64,000 bases of DNA from Paenibacillus sambharensis (lineage in GTDB: Bacteria > Bacillota > Bacilli > Paenibacillales > Paenibacillaceae). The position numbers and the translations under genes were made by a program. Of the stretch, positions 54,505 to 62,928 are shown one piece after another (the first letter of the stretch is position 1; the number at the start of each line of letters is the position of its first letter). The notes below the pieces were generated by a model. That model saw only the letters and a program-made list of their open reading frames with translations, ran no database searches and was not told the DNA's origin. The stretch spans positions 434,001-498,000 of the forward strand of contig NZ_QKRB01000057.1 of the NCBI RefSeq assembly GCF_003233845.1, written 5' to 3'.

Positions 54505-54837
54505 GTGATTAAGTATGGATCTGATACGATTACTGAGCTGAAGCTGACCAGTCTTGTACCGGTACGGATTGAAGTACGTTCGGACCAGTGGGTGGATATT
54601 GAGCTGAGGTTCGATCTGGCTGCCGGGAGTGCTGAGATTCCCAGCGACTTGATTGATTTAACCGCTCTGGTTATCACGAATCTGGAAGGCATGATTGTTC
54701 AGGTCGTTCCCCAGGATGAAGGGATCGATTGCGAGTACCAGTTCACGTTTAAGGAGAAGGAACAGCTTTCGAAGTTCATTCAAACGCATGCTATGCAGGA
54801 CAGGATTGCACAGCTTGTATCCGGACAGGAAGTTTAA
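54505..54837 (+). CDS. Hypothetical protein, cytosolic, 110 aa
   Basis: Not recognised. Acidic to neutral, no signal or transmembrane segment. Predicted mostly beta-strands in the first 80 residues (LVPVRIEVRSDQWVDIELRFDL, an alternating pattern) and a short charged C-terminal helix. GTG start with AAGGAGG upstream. Lies between gltD and a glucosaminidase-like gene; the 61-base gap and spacing suggest co-transcription with the latter. No function is proposed. Confidence 0.7.
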   Translation: MIKYGSDTITELKLTSLVPVRIEVRSDQWVDIELRFDLAAGSAEIPSDLIDLTALVITNLEGMIVQVVPQDEGIDCEYQFTFKEKEQLSKFIQTHAMQDRIAQLVSGQEV

Positions 54838-54898
54838 TGGGATAAAATAAAGACACGACATGAGGCATCGGATATGCGGACGCGGGAGGTAAGGGACA

Positions 54899-56047
54899 TT
54901 GGCTGAGGATGAAGCCTCCATCTTAACGATGGAGGAGATCGGAAATATCCGACGATATGTCCGGGGTAAGTATAAAGAACTGCCACCCTCCCGGCAGGCG
55001 GACATTATAGCCGATGCTATCAAGAGGGCGATATACCTTCAATTGCCGGAACTGCCAGTTCCGAGCAAGCAGGAGCTTGCTGATATCCTTATCCGCAGCG
55101 TGGTCGCGGCAGAGCAGCGTTCAGTGAGACCGGGAGACGTATTAGCCGCAGCTTTGAAGCTGCCCATAGCAGAAGAGGTAGTGGATGTTCCTTTACGCAG
55201 ATGGTTGGTCAAGCAATCGGGCGTGAACCTTTCAGAAGAGTCAGCAGGGCACCTCCTGCACAATCTTCGTGATTTTCTACAAACATCAACAGACCCCGAG
55301 GTGCTCTGGCGCCATGTTAGTCAACCGCTCCAAGAGGTGGCAGCAACAGCGGAAGCGCAAGCAGCGGGGAATAACGATGATTTGTCACCGGTACAAACAG
55401 GCGGGATCACAAAATCCATCCGGGCAGGCAAGTCTGCTGCTGTCACTGCATTTTTCCTGCTGTTGTTTACAGGCTTAAGTTTAATTACTCTGCTATATGG
55501 CTGGAACAGCCCCGTGAAAGATTTGGACAAGAAACCGGGGACAGTTGACGACTCCCCAACGGCAATCGACAGTCCAGTGTATCCGGCGCCGACCAGCTAT
55601 TATAAAGGCAATGAACTGCCTGCTGGTCTGCGGTATACGCTCGTTAACGAGGAAAAGCTGAAGCTGTACTTGAAAAAGAGATCGTCACTGCTGGCTGAAT
55701 CTCCTTATTTTGAAGCGATCATAAATGCGGCACAGGTGTTCGATATTCATCCGCTGCTGCTGTTTGCCATAACCGGGCAGGAGCAGGGCTTTGTGCCTCA
55801 CACGAACAAGAGTGCGCTGCAAATTGCCAATAATCCGTTTAACGTCTACCACAGCTGGCAGGACTTTAACACGGACATAAGCGACTCTGCGGCTATTGCT
55901 GCCCGGACGATCGTTCGGCTAAGCAGGGACAAGCCGGACAATGTGGAGCCGATCCGCTGGCTTAACCGGCAGTATGCCGAAGACCCTAATTGGCATAAAG
56001 GTGTCACTAGTATTTTTGCAAGCATGCAGGCTTTTGTTCAGGAATAG
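54899..56047 (+). CDS. Membrane-anchored glucosaminidase-like protein
   Basis: 382 residues. An N-terminal cytosolic region of about 175 residues (helical, unknown), one transmembrane segment at about 180-200, then an external domain from about 260. The segment FDIHPLLLFAITGQEQGFVP followed by NNPFNVYHSWQDF and AAIAARTIVRL matches the lysozyme-like/glucosaminidase (GH73-type) pattern, with a likely catalytic Glu in TGQEQG. TTG start with GGGAGG 9 bases upstream. The combination of a long cytosolic helical domain with an external lytic domain is unusual. Confidence 0.7.
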   Translation: MAEDEASILTMEEIGNIRRYVRGKYKELPPSRQADIIADAIKRAIYLQLPELPVPSKQELADILIRSVVAAEQRSVRPGDVLAAALKLPIAEEVVDVPLRRWLVKQSGVNLSEESAGHLLHNLRDFLQTSTDPEVLWRHVSQPLQEVAATAEAQAAGNNDDLSPVQTGGITKSIRAGKSAAVTAFFLLLFTGLSLITLLYGWNSPVKDLDKKPGTVDDSPTAIDSPVYPAPTSYYKGNELPAGLRYTLVNEEKLKLYLKKRSSLLAESPYFEAIINAAQVFDIHPLLLFAITGQEQGFVPHTNKSALQIANNPFNVYHSWQDFNTDISDSAAIAARTIVRLSRDKPDNVEPIRWLNRQYAEDPNWHKGVTSIFASMQAFVQE

Positions 56048-56335
56048 CTGAACTATCGACTCTCTGCAATAATTCATACATACATAGCGTTATCAAAATC
56101 AGAAGCGTGAAGGCTCTTTCAATCCTGTTGTGCTATGCCAGGCATGCATGGATTTGAAACGGATCTTTGCGCTTTTTGCTGTGTCTAAACTTTACTTTCC
56201 CTTACCTTATAAGAGAAGTTCTAAAGCCTCTTTGAGACACAAGCGGGTTCCATTAAGCCGAGTCTGTACGTTCCTGCTGCGATAAGCTGGCGAAGAAGCA
56301 ACAGATTCCGTAACTGAAAGGCTGTGTCCACTACA

Positions 56336-57325
56336 ATGTCTGCAAAACTGCTGTCCATGAAGAAGCCGGCTCTTAATACGTATAATCTCTATGCGAGTCT
56401 CCTTTCATTAATTGGACCTGAGGAGAATGCGTGGAGCTGGGTAATGAATCATTTTATACAGATCGTGCGGTTCAATTCCTATCAGACCTACTTCTTTGAT
56501 ACTCACCGCTTGCTGTATCATCACTGCCCTTGGGTGGACGCCTTCTGTATACCCAAATCCATGATCGGGACAAGCGATTCATCCCTTTCTGGCTTTATTA
56601 AGGAGCAGCTTGAACGGGATACCTACCTTTGGCTAAGTGCCGACCAATATTACTTATCAGCCTCGCCCCTGCACCAGAAGCATCATTTTGTCCATGAGCT
56701 GTTCCTGTTTGGCTATGACGAGCGGCAGAATATCGTGCATATTGCTGATCACTTCAAGGATGGAAGATATGAACATGCCGTATGCAGCTTTGACGAGCTG
56801 GAGCAGGCGTTTCGGAGCTCATACGCACAAGGGAAGTTCGCTGATCAGGTTTATCTCTTTAGTAAGCATATGAATATGCAGGACGAGTTCAACGCTGAAC
56901 AGGTGTACTTCCTGCTTGACGCTTACCTGAATGCGAAGGATACGTTTCATTATAACAAGAGTGATAACTGCATGTACGGAGTCGCTGCTCTGGAACAGCT
57001 GCCCGCAGATTTGCTAAGGCTTGTTGAAGGCACACATGCGGATCTCAGACCCTTCCAACTGCTTTGGGAGAGAAGTGAGCTTATGGCGAGCCGTATCCAA
57101 TATATGAACTTGCGGCTTCAGCTTGATGCGGACAACCGGCTGCTTCGGACAGCCATGACACAGAAGAATGCCATTCAGGCCATCCGGAATCTCTTGACCA
57201 AGTTTAATCTATCGGGAAATGAGGTTTTGCTGAACCGTTCTCAATCTCTGCTGCGGCAGTATATCGAGGAGGAGAAGAGGTGGATTCCGGAGCTTATGAC
57301 AGCAGTATCACGGACAATAGGATAG
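56336..57325 (+). CDS. BtrH_N-like protein, unknown role
   Basis: About 329 residues resembling the butirosin biosynthesis H N-terminal family, a papain-like fold seen in antibiotic and peptide clusters: FNSYQTYFFDTH, then WVDAFCIPKS, HHFVHELFLFGYDE and NIVHIADHF. No biosynthetic cluster is nearby. In BtrH-type proteins a Cys-His pair is used; here Cys71 or so and later His residues are candidates. The start is uncertain: ATG 56336 is long from GAAAGG and GTG 56324 is too close. The 288-base gap upstream shows no clear promoter. Confidence 0.55.
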   Translation: MSAKLLSMKKPALNTYNLYASLLSLIGPEENAWSWVMNHFIQIVRFNSYQTYFFDTHRLLYHHCPWVDAFCIPKSMIGTSDSSLSGFIKEQLERDTYLWLSADQYYLSASPLHQKHHFVHELFLFGYDERQNIVHIADHFKDGRYEHAVCSFDELEQAFRSSYAQGKFADQVYLFSKHMNMQDEFNAEQVYFLLDAYLNAKDTFHYNKSDNCMYGVAALEQLPADLLRLVEGTHADLRPFQLLWERSELMASRIQYMNLRLQLDADNRLLRTAMTQKNAIQAIRNLLTKFNLSGNEVLLNRSQSLLRQYIEEEKRWIPELMTAVSRTIG

Positions 57326-57342
57326 GAGAAGATTAATTAACG

Positions 57343-57405
57343 TGGTATAATAACGGGTGGGTAATAGAGCGGATGATAGATTGATTGATAGAATGGATCC
57401 TATCA
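57343..57405 (+). promoter_or_regulatory. topB promoter and inverted repeat
   Basis: Extended -10 TGGTATAAT (57343-57351) without a good -35. Downstream in the leader, TGATAG (57386-57391) and CTATCA (57400-57405) form an inverted repeat with an 8-base centre, a possible operator. Confidence 0.45.
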
Positions 57406-57459
57406 TATGTTTACATAAAATATATTATGGAATCTCTTGAGATATGGAGTGCAGCTGCT

Positions 57460-59760
57460 GTGAAAACACTGATTATTGCCGAAAAACCGGATATGGGCCG
57501 AACGATTGCGGCTGTAATCGAGCCGAAGGCTCAAAATCGCCGTACCTACCTTGAAGGAGAACGGTATATTATTACCTGGGCCATTGGCCATCTGGTATCA
57601 CTGGCAGAGCCAGACCAGTATGACGCGCGCTACAAGCGCTGGAATGCCGATGACCTGCCAATTATCCCAGATACCTTCAAGCTGTGGCCTAACCCCCGGA
57701 CTAAGGATCAGCTGAAGACGATCGGGGAGCTCGCCAAGCGGTGCGGCGACATGGTCAACGCGTGCGATGCGGGGCGGGAGGGACAGCTGATCTTCCATCT
57801 GATTGCCAGGTATCTGAAGCTTAGGCAGCCGGTTCGCAGGCTGTGGATATCCGATCTGACGCCCGAAACGATACGCAAGGGCTTCGAAGCAATGAAGAGC
57901 GATGCGGATTATGAACCTCTGACACGTGCTGCCAAAGCAAGAAGTGAAGCCGACTGGCTGATCGGAATGAATGCGTCGAGAGCATTTACCATACGGCACC
58001 GTGCTCTCTTGTCGGTAGGGAGGGTACAGACACCTGTACTATCGCTTATTTACGACCGCTATCAAGAGATTACCAATTTCAAGCCGGAAACCTACTATCT
58101 GCTGCACGGGCATTTTAAATCGGGGGAAACCGCCTACCGGGGACTGTGGCAGGGCGACCGGCTGACTGACAAGGAGAAAGCAGAGGCGCTTGCTGCCAAG
58201 GTAGATGGCAAAGAAGGCCGGGTGGCATCCTATGAGGTTAACGAGCAGAAGGAGTATCCTTACCGTCTGTATGACCTGACGCTTCTGCAGCGGGAAGCGA
58301 ATGGGAAATACGGCTTCTCCGCGAAGAAGACGCTTGATATAGCTCAGGCTCTCTATGAGAAGCACAAAGTCATCAGTTACCCGCGTACTAACTCCAACTA
58401 TGTAACAGAGGAAAATATTCCGGTCATGCACAAGACGCTGCAAATGCTGCAGTCGGGCACAACTTACGGTGACTTGGCCAGACAGGCGGATCAAGGCAGA
58501 GTGCATAAAGGGAATAAGGCGGTCTGTAATCCTTCCAAGGTAGAGGATCATCATGCGATTTTGCCTACAGCCAAGAAAGCCGGAAATCTGTCTGCGGACG
58601 AACAGAAGATTTACGACTTGGTTGTCCGGCGGTTTCTTTCGCATTTCTTCCCGCCAGCTGTATACCGGCATCATGAGCTGCTTACCGCCGTTGAAGAGGA
58701 AACCTTTAAGACGAAGGTCAAGGAGCTCGTTGAGCTGGGCTGGAAGATCGTCCTTCCCGATGCCGGACAGGAACCGGCGAAGGGGCGCGGGAAGCGCAAG
58801 AAGGATGACGGAGCAGACGAGGCCGAGGATGAGACACTAATCCTGGACGGAGGCTTCAATCTTCGAGCTGGGGATCCGGTAAAATGCCGGAAAACAGAGA
58901 TAACAGAGAAGTCCACACAGCCGCCCAAGTCATTTACTGAGGGTACGCTGCTTAAAGCGATGGAAGGTGCAGGCAGGTCAATCGAGGATGACGAGCTGCG
59001 TGAGGCCATGAAGGATACCGGTCTTGGCACACCGGCTACACGAGCGTCCACAATTGAGAGGCTGAAGCAGGTCGGTTATATTACACTCGCCGGCAAGAAG
59101 CTTGATATTACGGCCAAAGGCATTGCGGCTGTTGAGCTGATCCGGGATGCAGGGGTAGAGGTGCTGACTTCACCGGAAATGACCGGCCGCTGGGAGCAGA
59201 GGCTTCATCAAATCTCCAAAGGCGAAGCATCCGATGAGAAATTTATGGATAATGTCAAGCGCTTTGCCGCCATGGTCGTTGAGAAGGTCAGCCGCCAGCT
59301 GCCATCATCGGCTGAAGTGTTCAAGGAGGAGCGGGAACGCCGCAAGTCGGGCAAAGGCTCCAGAAGCTCCCGGGCAGCCGCCGGCACCGGCCGGAATACC
59401 CGGGCAGCAGCCACCCCTTCGACAACAGGAGACGGGCCAGCGGCCGTTAAGCCTGTACGCGCAGCCAAGGAGAGCGGGAAGAAGCAGCAGACGCTTCCTG
59501 CTTGTCCGCGGACCGGCTGTGGCGGCACTTTAATAGAAGGCAAGCGAGGCTTTGGCTGCAGCCGTTACAGAGAAGGCTGTACATTCGTGATCTGGAAGGG
59601 ATTTGAAGGCAAGACGATAACCGCTTCGATGGCGGCTTCGTTGGTGGAGAAAGGTGAAACACGCAAGCTGTCCTTCAAGCGCGGGCAGACAGAAGTGAAA
59701 GGCAAGCTGATTCTCGAAGACAGGGAGAGCGGCAGGATTACAACAATGCTGGATTCCTGA
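57460..59760 (+). CDS. topB: DNA topoisomerase III
   Basis: 766-residue type IA topoisomerase, which decatenates replication intermediates. TOPRIM domain: LIIAEKPDMG and CDAGREGQLI (acidic triad), active-site Tyr307 in SYPRTNSNY, gate region with GLGTPATRASTIERL. After a low-complexity Ala/Arg/Ser linker (about 640-695), a C-terminal zinc finger with Cys in CPRTGCGG and GFGCSRYREGC. The GTG at 57460 is chosen since MKTLIIAEKPD is the usual start and GGAG is 10 bases upstream. Longer upstream in-frame starts lack homology. Confidence 0.94.
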   Translation: MKTLIIAEKPDMGRTIAAVIEPKAQNRRTYLEGERYIITWAIGHLVSLAEPDQYDARYKRWNADDLPIIPDTFKLWPNPRTKDQLKTIGELAKRCGDMVNACDAGREGQLIFHLIARYLKLRQPVRRLWISDLTPETIRKGFEAMKSDADYEPLTRAAKARSEADWLIGMNASRAFTIRHRALLSVGRVQTPVLSLIYDRYQEITNFKPETYYLLHGHFKSGETAYRGLWQGDRLTDKEKAEALAAKVDGKEGRVASYEVNEQKEYPYRLYDLTLLQREANGKYGFSAKKTLDIAQALYEKHKVISYPRTNSNYVTEENIPVMHKTLQMLQSGTTYGDLARQADQGRVHKGNKAVCNPSKVEDHHAILPTAKKAGNLSADEQKIYDLVVRRFLSHFFPPAVYRHHELLTAVEEETFKTKVKELVELGWKIVLPDAGQEPAKGRGKRKKDDGADEAEDETLILDGGFNLRAGDPVKCRKTEITEKSTQPPKSFTEGTLLKAMEGAGRSIEDDELREAMKDTGLGTPATRASTIERLKQVGYITLAGKKLDITAKGIAAVELIRDAGVEVLTSPEMTGRWEQRLHQISKGEASDEKFMDNVKRFAAMVVEKVSRQLPSSAEVFKEERERRKSGKGSRSSRAAAGTGRNTRAAATPSTTGDGPAAVKPVRAAKESGKKQQTLPACPRTGCGGTLIEGKRGFGCSRYREGCTFVIWKGFEGKTITASMAASLVEKGETRKLSFKRGQTEVKGKLILEDRESGRITTMLDS

Positions 59761-59822
59761 ACAGTGAAACCCTGGCCTGTCGCGGCAGTGCCTGACCAAT
59801 AGAAGAAACGAGGAGAATGGTT

Positions 59823-60704
59823 GTGTCTGATTATAATAGGGCTTCCGGAGGGGCCGGTGATTACCAGAGCTTGTTGAAGGCTGATTGTGAGCAGTGCTTC
59901 GGCTTGTGCTGCGTTTCACTGCCGTTTGCCGTTTCGGCTGACTTTGCGATGGACAAGGACGCCGGCAGTCCGTGCGGCAGCCTGCAGGAGGATTTTCGCT
60001 GCGGCATTCATGCCGGACTAAGGGATCTGGGCTTCCGCGGCTGCACGGTCTATGACTGCTTTGGCGCGGGTCAGCAGGTGTCGCAGGTTACCTTTAAAAG
60101 CCGCAGCTGGCGGCAGGCGCCGGAATCAGCTAAGCTGATGTTCGAAGTGTTCCCTGTCATGCGGCAGCTTCATGAAATGCTGTGGTACTTGGCGGACGCC
60201 TTGACTCGTGAGCCGGCTCGTCCTATACATGCAGCACTTCAAGACATGATGGGCAAGACGAAACGGCTCACTCAACTGGATGCCGATTCCATTAACGGTA
60301 TAGATGTAGTGTCCCACCGCGCTGAAGTGAATGAGCTTCTAATTAAGACAAGCGAGTTTGTACGGGCGGAAGCGGCACGGTTAACCAAAAGCTCCTCAGG
60401 CCGCCGCAAGACTTACAGCAGGGGAATGGATCTGGTTGGCGCCAAGCTGAAGGGGGCCGACCTAAGAGGTGCGAACCTGCGGGGGGCTTACTTGATAGCG
60501 GCAGATTTAAGGGAAGCTGATCTGCGGTGGGCTGATCTGATAGGAGCAGATATGCGGGATGCTGATATCCGGGGTGCCGATCTAACAGGAAGTCTCTTCC
60601 TGGTACAGGGACAGGTTAATTCGGCTAAAGGGGATGCCGGGACCAAGCTTCCGCCATCACTGTCAAGACCCAGCCACTGGGCCAGCGGCGCTGAGCGCCG
60701 GTGA
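59823..60704 (+). CDS. Pentapeptide-repeat protein with YkgJ-like Cys domain
   Basis: 293 residues. The N-terminal half has eight cysteines (22, 25, 29, 30, 51, 60, 74, 79); DCEQCFGLCC resembles the metal-chelating CxxCxxxCC of the YkgJ family (zinc or iron-sulfur). The middle is helical (about 100-190). Residues about 200-265 are pentapeptide repeats (DLRGANLRGAYLIAADLREA pattern), which form a right-handed beta-helix. GTG start at 59823 with AGGAG 7 bases upstream; the ATG at 59817 abuts the RBS. Function unknown. Next to topB, which is suggestive because some pentapeptide proteins act on topoisomerases. Confidence 0.75.
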   Translation: MSDYNRASGGAGDYQSLLKADCEQCFGLCCVSLPFAVSADFAMDKDAGSPCGSLQEDFRCGIHAGLRDLGFRGCTVYDCFGAGQQVSQVTFKSRSWRQAPESAKLMFEVFPVMRQLHEMLWYLADALTREPARPIHAALQDMMGKTKRLTQLDADSINGIDVVSHRAEVNELLIKTSEFVRAEAARLTKSSSGRRKTYSRGMDLVGAKLKGADLRGANLRGAYLIAADLREADLRWADLIGADMRDADIRGADLTGSLFLVQGQVNSAKGDAGTKLPPSLSRPSHWASGAERR

Positions 60705-60756
60705 CCTGGCATGGGAGCAGCGCAGAATAGCGGCTTGATAAGGCCGTGTGCGAGCA

Positions 60757-61491
60757 TTATTTTCCGGCTGCGTATTCATTGATGGCTGTTGGTACATCGG
60801 GCAGATGCTGGAGGGTCAGGAACTGTCCCTTCGGCTCCACATTAATTTCGACAATATTATACTGCCACTCGGTCTCCGTTGGGATATAGATGGCATGGAT
60901 GCCAGCTGTCAAAGCGGGGACAATATCCGTCCGGATGGAGTTTCCAACCATCCAGGTGTTATCGCGGTCGAAGCCCTGCTCGCTAACGATGGACTCGAGC
61001 GCTTGAATATCCTTATGCTGACGGACATAGATGCGCTCATCAAAGTATCGTTCGAGCTGGAAGCGTTCGATCTTCTTGAACTGAATGAGGGGTTCCCCGC
61101 CCGTATAGAGATGCAGATCATGGCCGGCCATCTGCAGCTTGAGCAGCGTCTCTTCCATATAAGGATAAGGCTCGGTCTCCGACTCGTAGACCGACAGGCC
61201 GAGCTTCCATAAGTTATCCTCTTCAGCTGGATTGGTCTTGCGTCCATACAGCCCAGCGAAGTAGCGGTAAGTCTCGACGAAGGATTCCGGGAAATGCTCA
61301 CTCTTGAAGCCGGAGGTCTGTACGCCGGCAATATCGATTTCTGTCTGTCTGTCACGGATCTCGTCGGTGGTAAGCGGGTGTGATGCAAACCACGTTTTCA
61401 TCAAATCCACGAACTGGTCAATGACTAGGTAAAAGTACTTGTTGCAGTGCACTAGCGTATCGTCTAAATCGAACATAATCGTCTGTTTCAT
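60757..61491 (-). CDS. HAD-superfamily hydrolase
   Basis: 244-residue HAD hydrolase: MFDLDDTLVHC (motif I), HLYTGGE in motif II position, Lys in YVRQHKD-type KDIQALESI, and MVGNSIRTDIVPALTAG (motif IV, with Asn in place of the first Asp). Helical cap between motifs I and II. Start ATG 61491 with AAAGGAGAG on the minus strand; an upstream frame extension lacks homology and RBS. Substrate unknown. Located back-to-back with the small sigma-G-type gene. Confidence 0.85.
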   Translation of the reverse strand: MKQTIMFDLDDTLVHCNKYFYLVIDQFVDLMKTWFASHPLTTDEIRDRQTEIDIAGVQTSGFKSEHFPESFVETYRYFAGLYGRKTNPAEEDNLWKLGLSVYESETEPYPYMEETLLKLQMAGHDLHLYTGGEPLIQFKKIERFQLERYFDERIYVRQHKDIQALESIVSEQGFDRDNTWMVGNSIRTDIVPALTAGIHAIYIPTETEWQYNIVEINVEPKGQFLTLQHLPDVPTAINEYAAGK

Positions 61492-61566
61492 ACGGTCTCT
61501 CCTTTGTCTGTACATCCTGCCATGTCTCGTCTCCAATCTACCGCACTTCACTGTATCCGTCAATTC

Positions 61567-61596
61567 GCATAAACATCCCCGGTTTGCTGCATAATG
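61567..61596 (+). promoter_or_regulatory. Sigma-G-type promoter of the 45-aa gene
   Basis: GCATA (61567-61571), 18-base spacer, CATAATG (61590-61596). Same geometry as the tlp promoter. The predicted start at about 61602 leaves a short leader that includes the RBS. Confidence 0.6.
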
Positions 61597-61618
61597 AGGC
61601 GGTGGAGGTGAACCGAAC

Positions 61619-61756
61619 ATGCCTTATAACCGCAGTGAGGAGATCAAGCATCAGCAGAACATGAAGTCGATGAAAGAGGAAGCGATCACTCTAAAGCCTA
61701 AAAAAGCAGCCGACCGGCCGCCTAATTTGAACAATATCGAGAAAGAGCTACCCTAG
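61619..61756 (+). CDS. 45-aa protein, candidate forespore-expressed
   Basis: A short gene with strong coding signals: RBS GGTGGAGGTG (61601-61610), ATG 8 bases on, and an intrinsic terminator 20 bases after the stop. The protein starts MPYNRSEEIKHQQNMKSMKE and ends NNIEKELP; it is highly charged, rich in Lys, Glu and Asn and lacks Cys and Trp, the general style of minor spore proteins. It does not match the small SASPs I know (SspH-P, Tlp). A sigma-G-type promoter lies directly upstream. Function not assigned. Confidence 0.65.
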   Translation: MPYNRSEEIKHQQNMKSMKEEAITLKPKKAADRPPNLNNIEKELP

Positions 61757-61775
61757 TCGATGGAAGACTATATGT

Positions 61776-61807
61776 AAAGAAGGGATCGATGCAACGATCC
61801 CTTCTTT
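61776..61807. terminator. Bidirectional intrinsic terminator
   Basis: 13-bp stem (AAAGAAGGGATCG at 61776-61788, complement at 61795-61807), six-base loop, T-rich on the plus side. Lies between the 45-aa gene and the convergent SOS gene. Confidence 0.9.
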
Positions 61808-61833
61808 GCTTTTGTTCTATGTGAGCAGGCTGA

Positions 61834-62055
61834 TTAAGCGTACTTTTGCTTCTTGGCAGCTAGATCGTTCTTAATGAAGGAAATTCTCTTGCGTACATAG
61901 AAATCCAGGCTCTCACCCTTCAGTTCCTTCGGGGTTACGACCGATTCCGCATTGTTGTCTATAATGGTTAAAGCCCCGTCTGAATAGAACTTGAAAGTTA
62001 AATCCCGGTAAGGCCGATGACGCTCGATAAATCTGTAATGCTCGCAGCTGCGCAT
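61834..62055 (-). CDS. 73-aa LexA-controlled hypothetical protein
   Basis: Small soluble protein, MRSCEHYRFIERHRPYRD to AAKKQKYA, basic, with a beta-like centre (LTFKFYSDGALTIIDNN) and a helical C-terminus. No family recognised. Start chosen at ATG 62055: on the minus strand GGAGGTG precedes it by 9 bases, while an ATG two codons earlier is only 3 bases from the RBS and a further one at 62130 lies in the operator region. Its promoter has two LexA boxes, so DNA-damage induction is expected. Function unknown. Confidence 0.72.
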   Translation of the reverse strand: MRSCEHYRFIERHRPYRDLTFKFYSDGALTIIDNNAESVVTPKELKGESLDFYVRKRISFIKNDLAAKKQKYA

Positions 62056-62095
62056 GATCATACACCTCCGAATAGGTAAGAAATGAATGAATTCA

Positions 62096-62145
62096 GGAAC
62101 ATTTGTTCCCTTCCTTATTATACCAAACATTTGTTCGTGTGGAAA
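62096..62145 (-). promoter_or_regulatory. SOS promoter with two LexA boxes
   Basis: Minus strand: -35 TTTCCA (plus 62140-62145), 17-base spacer, TATAAT (plus 62117-62122). Plus-strand LexA boxes: CAAACATTTGTTCG (62124-62137) inside the spacer and GGAACATTTGTTCC (62096-62109, perfect core) just after the start point. Confidence 0.85.
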
Positions 62146-62202
62146 GTATTATTTTTTTCCCTTAAACTATTTGGTTAGAAGCATCAGAAAAGGGGAACGT
62201 AC

Positions 62203-62928
62203 ATGATCAAAATCGAGCATCTGACCAAGCAGCTGCCGGCCGGGCAGAAAGTGCTGGATGATATTAATTTGCAGGTGCATCCCGGTGAATTCATTGCAGT
62301 GCTCGGCGGGAGCGGCAGCGGTAAATCGATGCTCCTCAAATGCATGGCTATGCAGGAGGAGTGGAGCAGCGGCAGCTATAAGCTGGATGGCGTAGATGTC
62401 CGTAAGAAGGGCTTGGCCGGGAAAATGAAAGTCAGGCGAGAATTTGCCTACCTAGCGGAATCGCCTATGCTGAATCCGAACAGGTCGGCACTGAAGAATG
62501 TTCTGGTCGGCACAAGGCATCAAACGCCATGGTGGCGTATGCTGACGGGTATGGTCCGTAATGACGACTATATGGGAGCCATGGACGTACTGGAAAAGCT
62601 CGGCCTGCTGGACAAGGCGCACACCAAAGCCGAACATCTAAGCGGAGGCGAGAAGCAGAGGGTGGCGATCGCCCGGGCTTTAGTCCACGGAGCGAAGGTA
62701 ATTTTGGCAGATGAACCGGTCACTGGACTGGACCCTCATTCAGCGGAAATCATCCTGAAGGATTTGAAAGCGCTGTGCAGCACCCGGGGGATCACCATTG
62801 TGACCGTGCTTACACAGGCAGACTGGGCGGAACGGTTCGCAGACCGGCTGGTCGGTTTAAACGGAGGAGACATCGTGTTTGACATAACCGGCAGACGACT
62901 GATGCAGCGGGAGAAGATGATGCTGTGA
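62203..62928 (+). CDS. PhnC-like ABC transporter ATP-binding protein
   Basis: 241-residue ABC ATPase with the layout of PhnC-type phosphonate importers. Walker A GGSGSGKSM, Q-loop in AYLAESP, LSGGEKQRVAIARAL signature, Walker B VILADEPVTGLD; the switch His position reads LTQAD (Gln in place of His). No permease or binding protein is adjacent, so it is an orphan ATPase. The missing H-loop His suggests altered activity. The stop overlaps the GTG of the GNAT gene. RBS AAGGGGAA upstream of the ATG. Confidence 0.8.
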   Translation: MIKIEHLTKQLPAGQKVLDDINLQVHPGEFIAVLGGSGSGKSMLLKCMAMQEEWSSGSYKLDGVDVRKKGLAGKMKVRREFAYLAESPMLNPNRSALKNVLVGTRHQTPWWRMLTGMVRNDDYMGAMDVLEKLGLLDKAHTKAEHLSGGEKQRVAIARALVHGAKVILADEPVTGLDPHSAEIILKDLKALCSTRGITIVTVLTQADWAERFADRLVGLNGGDIVFDITGRRLMQREKMML

